Assembly: GCA_964035545.1 (NCBI GenBank)
Contig: OZ037765.1
Coordinates: forward strand, 31,277,504 to 31,341,503
DNA from: Bugula neritina
Lineage: Eukaryota; Bryozoa; Gymnolaemata; Cheilostomatida; Bugulidae
Reading direction: 5' to 3'
DNA length: 64,000 bases
A program made the translations under genes and the position numbers. Below are positions 61,501-64,000 of this stretch, in pieces. The notes under the pieces are model-generated. The model was given only the letters and a program-made list of their open reading frames with translations. It had not been told where the DNA came from and made no database searches. Every line of letters begins with the position of its first letter. The first letter of the stretch is position 1.

Positions 61501-64000
61501 CACATAGACCAATGGCGTGTAAGCTTGCAGGTAGATATATGCGTATGTACTTCAACATAAGTTCCTTACTCAGTGTGACTGTGTAGTGCGTAGACATTTA
61601 CATATCACTAAAAGCAGTTTTTGTACTTCACACATTTCCAAGTGAAATTGAAAGCTTTACAAGTGAACAAAAAAACTTGGTTTGTTATTGAATTGTGTGT
61701 AACAGTTACTGGAAATTTTTAAGTCAAAACCTTTTTTATGGCCAGCTTGTTAAACTAAACCAGACTAGAAATAGCTCTACCCTATATTGTTACAAGAATA
61801 GTTTAGTTATGATGAGAAAAATCTATTAAAAGTCCTTAAACTAAACCATTACATCGAGAAACGAACGAGGAAGCTGTGGTCTAATGGTTGGAGAGCTGGT
61901 CTAGTATGCCAGGTAATGGGTTTGAACCCCAGTAGGGCCATTGGTGGTGTCAGAAAGGACAACAGGCCTTGGCCTGTTCTTTCAGTACAAAGTTGAGAGC
62001 TGACAGAACAAGTTTTGGCGAGGAAAGCTTACGTTGGAGGATACAGATGCTCGAGGGAGACGTTCTGCTGCTTGAGACTGGCCAGGAAGTTCTTACACTC
62101 CGTCTGCAGACTGGTGAACAGAGAGGCGAGTTCATCAAAGTACAGCTTCTCTGAGGCCGATTGTAAAACTAAGTTCTTCAGGTTTTCCAACACTAAATTC
62201 TGAGAGTTGTCCTATCGTAGATTACACATAAAGGATAAATCCATAAGCCAATACGAAAGACTTAGAATACAATGTAATAGGTTACAAAGCATTGTATGAA
62301 AATAACTTACTATATTTTTACTTATTTTTTATAAATTTTTTTTTGAAAAGTGATTGTATTTATATTGAAACATAATATTTAAAAACAATTGTAAACCAAA
62401 TCTTCTGAATCAACAGCTGTTTTAACAAATACCTTGAAGTCTTTACACTTACCCTCGCCAGCTGTATCCAATGAGATACAACAAGGGCTGCACAAAGTCT
62501 TTGGGTGCCATTCTTAGCAACAATGTGAAACTCTAGTAGAGTGGTAATGTTGGATAATATTGAGCTGAAGTTGGGGTGGTGGAAAGGCAGGCGTGCTAAT
62601 AGGCAGCCCAGACACCTGAAGACAAACAGCAAATACATCATGAGAACTGCGCGACAGATGGAAAAAATTGCCTTTCCATGCACTGAAGCAGCTGCAGAGT
62701 CTTGTGGCTTTATTACATAGAAAGAGGTCCCGGAGAACTACCCCCAGATGGGATTGCGAAAAGTTGTCTGTAAGCCGCACCCACTCACCTGGTACATATA
62801 AGTCTAGTGTACATAACGTCTGTAAGTCACACCCACTCACCTGGTACATATAAGTCTAGTGTACATAACCTTCTCACATCTCACTTCAGGTTTGTCCTGT
62901 ATTGGACCAGAGATGTGCATCAGTTCTGACTCCATGGAGTTTCCAAACTTACTCTCATTCTGCAAGTAGAGGCATCCTTACATGTGTAAGTATAATTGTA
63001 CGTGTACATTGTACGTGTACATTGTACACGTACATTGTACATAGATATTATATATCATAGCGACTAGTTAATTTCAGACTAGCAATTTGGTGCACCAATT
63101 ACATACATTAAATACCAGTAAGATAGCAACACAATATATACACGAGAGTAGCTACAGCAATGACACTGTCTTTTCCTGTATGTATAATGTAAAAATACCA
63201 TTATATACTATGATATAAAATCTGCCAAAGTAATTCAAAGTCCGCAACTTGTCCGGCAGTGTATAAAGTTAAAATATTATATTATGTAAATAGCACTAAG
63301 AATAATTAAAACTAAAAGTATGTTAGTATATCTTGTTGTCATAGTAACGAGTACAGGAAATACCTGGTGTTTGTGATGTACGGCAGTGAGGATATAGTTC
63401 CTGTCTATAGGTACATACGGCGACTGCATAGGTAAGCCGAGCCAGGTATTGAACCATGGGATAGCGTAGTGACTGAGAACATCAGCAGATGAGTGTGTTA
63501 CAATGGACACCCACACCTAGAAACAGTTGGTAATATAATAAACAGCTGGGTAACTATAGCTTGCTATGCACATATAAGTTAAATAGCAGGGAGATGATAT
63601 ATGATGTAATTAAACAGATTTATTTGTGAATTAGCAACAAGAACTGTTCGAGCTGGAGCAAACTCTAAAAACTTTGCCGTAAATAAATGTTTCTATAAAA
63701 CTGATGATCAATGGCACTAGTAATAGTAGTAGACTGTACTACTATTACTAGTAGTACAGTCTACTACTAATACTAGTAGTACAGTCTACTACTAGTGAAT
63801 GCATCTTTTATCAAGGTAAGCAATAACGCACCAGAAAACAACGCCCATCCTCTAGATCATAGATCTATGTAATCAAATGTAACTACTATATTAGTTTACA
63901 AACTGTGTATGCAGTGTGCTAAGTTTACACACCTAACAGAAATACTAACCGACTCAGCCAACTCTGCAATGCTGCCGATACGCTCCGTCAGGCAGCACTG
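52529..64000 (-). CDS. BTAF1: BTAF1/Mot1, TBP-displacing SNF2-family ATPase (N-terminus beyond window)
   Basis: Twenty-six coding exons in the window, in transcript order: 64000-63950 (partial), 63516-63364, 62959-62841, 62615-62453, 62211-62033, 61496-61332, 60988-60871, 60545-60398, 59850-59783, 59471-59388, 59124-58927, 58544-58275, 58134-57976, 57849-57697, 57317-57180, 56805-56654, 56409-56268, 55774-55576, 55310-55180, 54837-54721, 54127-53976, 53737-53603, 53406-53329, 53222-53093, 53008-52917, 52787-52529. All junctions keep frame, giving ~1250 of an expected ~1850 aa. HEAT-repeat helices fill the first half. The ATPase has Walker [12 protein letters not shown], the Mot1-specific DEGH box ([11 protein letters not shown]), [21 protein letters not shown] and MDRAHRIGQ. 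The C-terminus carries the conserved [10 protein letters not shown] and ELWDESEYD motifs. BTAF1 uses ATP to strip TBP from DNA, redistributing it among promoters. The ~600 N-terminal residues are off the right edge. Confidence 0.96.
54361..54690. repeat. 18-bp minisatellite (about 18 copies)
   Basis: Tandem 'aatatacagaagggaata' units with A/G variants, 330 bp long, in the BTAF1 intron between the exons at 54837-54721 and 54127-53976. It is open in frames of both strands (NKYTEG on plus, YLFPSV on minus); the minus frame is continuous with the upstream exon. Confidence 0.97.
54894..55048. repeat. (AGT)n trinucleotide array
   Basis: 'agtagt' units with interspersed 'act', 'agc' and 'aat' triplets, about 150 bp, in a BTAF1 intron. 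The Ser-rich open frame across it is a shadow. Confidence 0.95.
56879..57053 (-). mobile_element. tRNA-derived SINE (S3)
   Basis: Minus-strand SINE: head with 'aggagttagagcactggctt' (A-box/D-arm region), B-box-like 'gagttcaatctccg', then 'aaaggtcattggtaatgttg' and 'gaagggcatccagtcata', with a tail 'ggatttctcgcagggatagt'. It shares order and words with S2 and S4. It is in the sense orientation of BTAF1, in a short intron. Confidence 0.8.
59544..59743 (-). mobile_element. tRNA-derived SINE, best-preserved copy (S4)
   Basis: Reading the minus strand: gcagccgtggtctaggggtt begins the tRNA-like head (A box tggtctaggggt), followed by the B box ggtttgaacccc, a body with 'aaggtcattggtgatatt' and 'gaaggcatccggtaataatt', and a 3' end 'atcagggattctcacaggga'. 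About 200 bp. The cloverleaf is degenerate, so it is tRNA-derived rather than a tRNA gene. It fills most of a 311-bp BTAF1 intron. Confidence 0.87.
60104..60378. repeat. 14-bp minisatellite 'gagtactgatacta'
   Basis: About 275 bp of 14-bp units with variants (gatact, accaac), most regular at 60240-60370. It lies in a BTAF1 intron and ends about 20 bp from the donor of the exon 60545-60398. Confidence 0.95.
60990..61212. repeat. AT-rich (ATATAAT/ACATACAA)n repeat
   Basis: Degenerate 'aatataatatacaa' words directly abutting the acceptor side of BTAF1 exon 60988-60871. The Tyr/Ile-rich minus-strand frame is spurious beyond the exon. Confidence 0.9.
61873..61965 (+). mobile_element. tRNA-derived SINE, 3'-truncated copy (S5)
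   Basis: Plus strand: gctgtggtctaatggttgga head, an anticodon-arm-like hairpin (ctggt ... gccag), a T-arm-like 'tgggtttgaacccca', then 'gggccattggtggtgtcaga' as in the other copies, after which similarity stops. The 3' acceptor strand cannot pair with the 5' end, so it is not a functional tRNA. It is antisense in a BTAF1 intron. Confidence 0.75.
62766..62869. repeat. 52-bp tandem duplication spanning a BTAF1 exon/intron boundary
   Basis: Segments 62766-62817 and 62818-62869 are nearly identical (differences only around 'ccgcac' versus 'tcacac'). The second carries the last 29 nt of exon 62959-62841 with its donor; the first carries a copy of both, 52 bp further into the intron. Confidence 0.93.
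63000..63042. repeat. Short tandem/palindromic 'gtacgtgtacatt' repeat
   Basis: Three to four copies of a near-palindromic 'tgtacgtgtacat' word, the last inverted, in a BTAF1 intron. Confidence 0.75.
63718..63797. repeat. Compound hairpin of 'agtagtacagtctactact' units
   Basis: Arms tagtaatagtagta (63718-63731) and tactactattacta (63737-63750) are perfect complements with a 5-nt loop, followed by two further copies of the right-hand arm type. It lies in the intron after the partial BTAF1 exon. Confidence 0.85.

Noticed and set aside
61873-61940. Possible functional tRNA gene
   Set aside because: Anticodon- and T-arm-like parts exist, but the 3' acceptor strand does not pair with the 5' end, and the body matches the SINE copies.

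Overview
This is nuclear DNA from an invertebrate animal. Every gene recognised is a metazoan or eukaryotic family: a Suv4-20 H4K20 methyltransferase, Caprin, a secreted FSTL4/5 protein, TTF2, the ETS factor GABPA, mitochondrial ATP synthase coupling factor 6, and BTAF1/Mot1. All are split by short GT-AG introns. The base composition is AT-rich, intergenic gaps are about 0.15-5 kb, introns are mostly 50-1000 bp, and microsatellites and tRNA-derived SINEs are frequent. This fits a compact, early-branching metazoan such as a sponge or cnidarian, but the species cannot be fixed from the sequence. Exon models were built by hand from protein similarity to remembered families, reading-frame phase and GT/AG signals. 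They all close in frame.

Layout (coding spans): 676-792 (+) last exon of an unidentified gene; 1752-5091 (-) KMT5B/C-type methyltransferase; 6760-12174 (+) Caprin; 14205-18973 (+) unrecognised coiled-coil protein with a Ser/Tyr-rich tail; 20189-32911 (-) FSTL4/5; 34269-42918 (+) TTF2; 43357-46734 (-) GABPA; 51754-52375 (+) ATP5PF; 52529 to the right edge (-) BTAF1, with its N-terminus outside the window. Genes mostly alternate in orientation. There are three divergent 5'-5' gaps (KMT5B/Caprin, FSTL/TTF2, GABPA/ATP5PF) and four convergent 3'-3' gaps, some short enough that 3' UTRs probably overlap.

The most interesting observation is the head-to-head GABPA-ATP5PF pair. The same two genes lie head-to-head on a shared bidirectional promoter in mammals. 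GABP (NRF-2) is itself a regulator of nuclear-encoded respiratory genes, and this intergenic region contains an exact ETS/GABP consensus site. The window therefore seems to preserve an ancient regulatory gene pair. The same gap also holds a perfect 24-bp-arm hairpin and long degenerate low-complexity tracts.

The mobile and repeat fraction comprises a tRNA-derived SINE family (five copies, all intronic), a two-copy MITE-like family with one copy ending immediately beside the FSTL stop codon, a heptamer array, an 18-bp minisatellite, a 14-bp minisatellite, a 16-bp array at a TTF2 splice donor, and a 52-bp tandem duplication that copies a BTAF1 splice donor. The functional genes group loosely into chromatin and transcription (KMT5, TTF2, BTAF1, GABPA), RNA regulation (Caprin), mitochondrial energy (ATP5PF) and secreted signalling (FSTL). 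No operon, CRISPR array or prokaryotic feature was seen.
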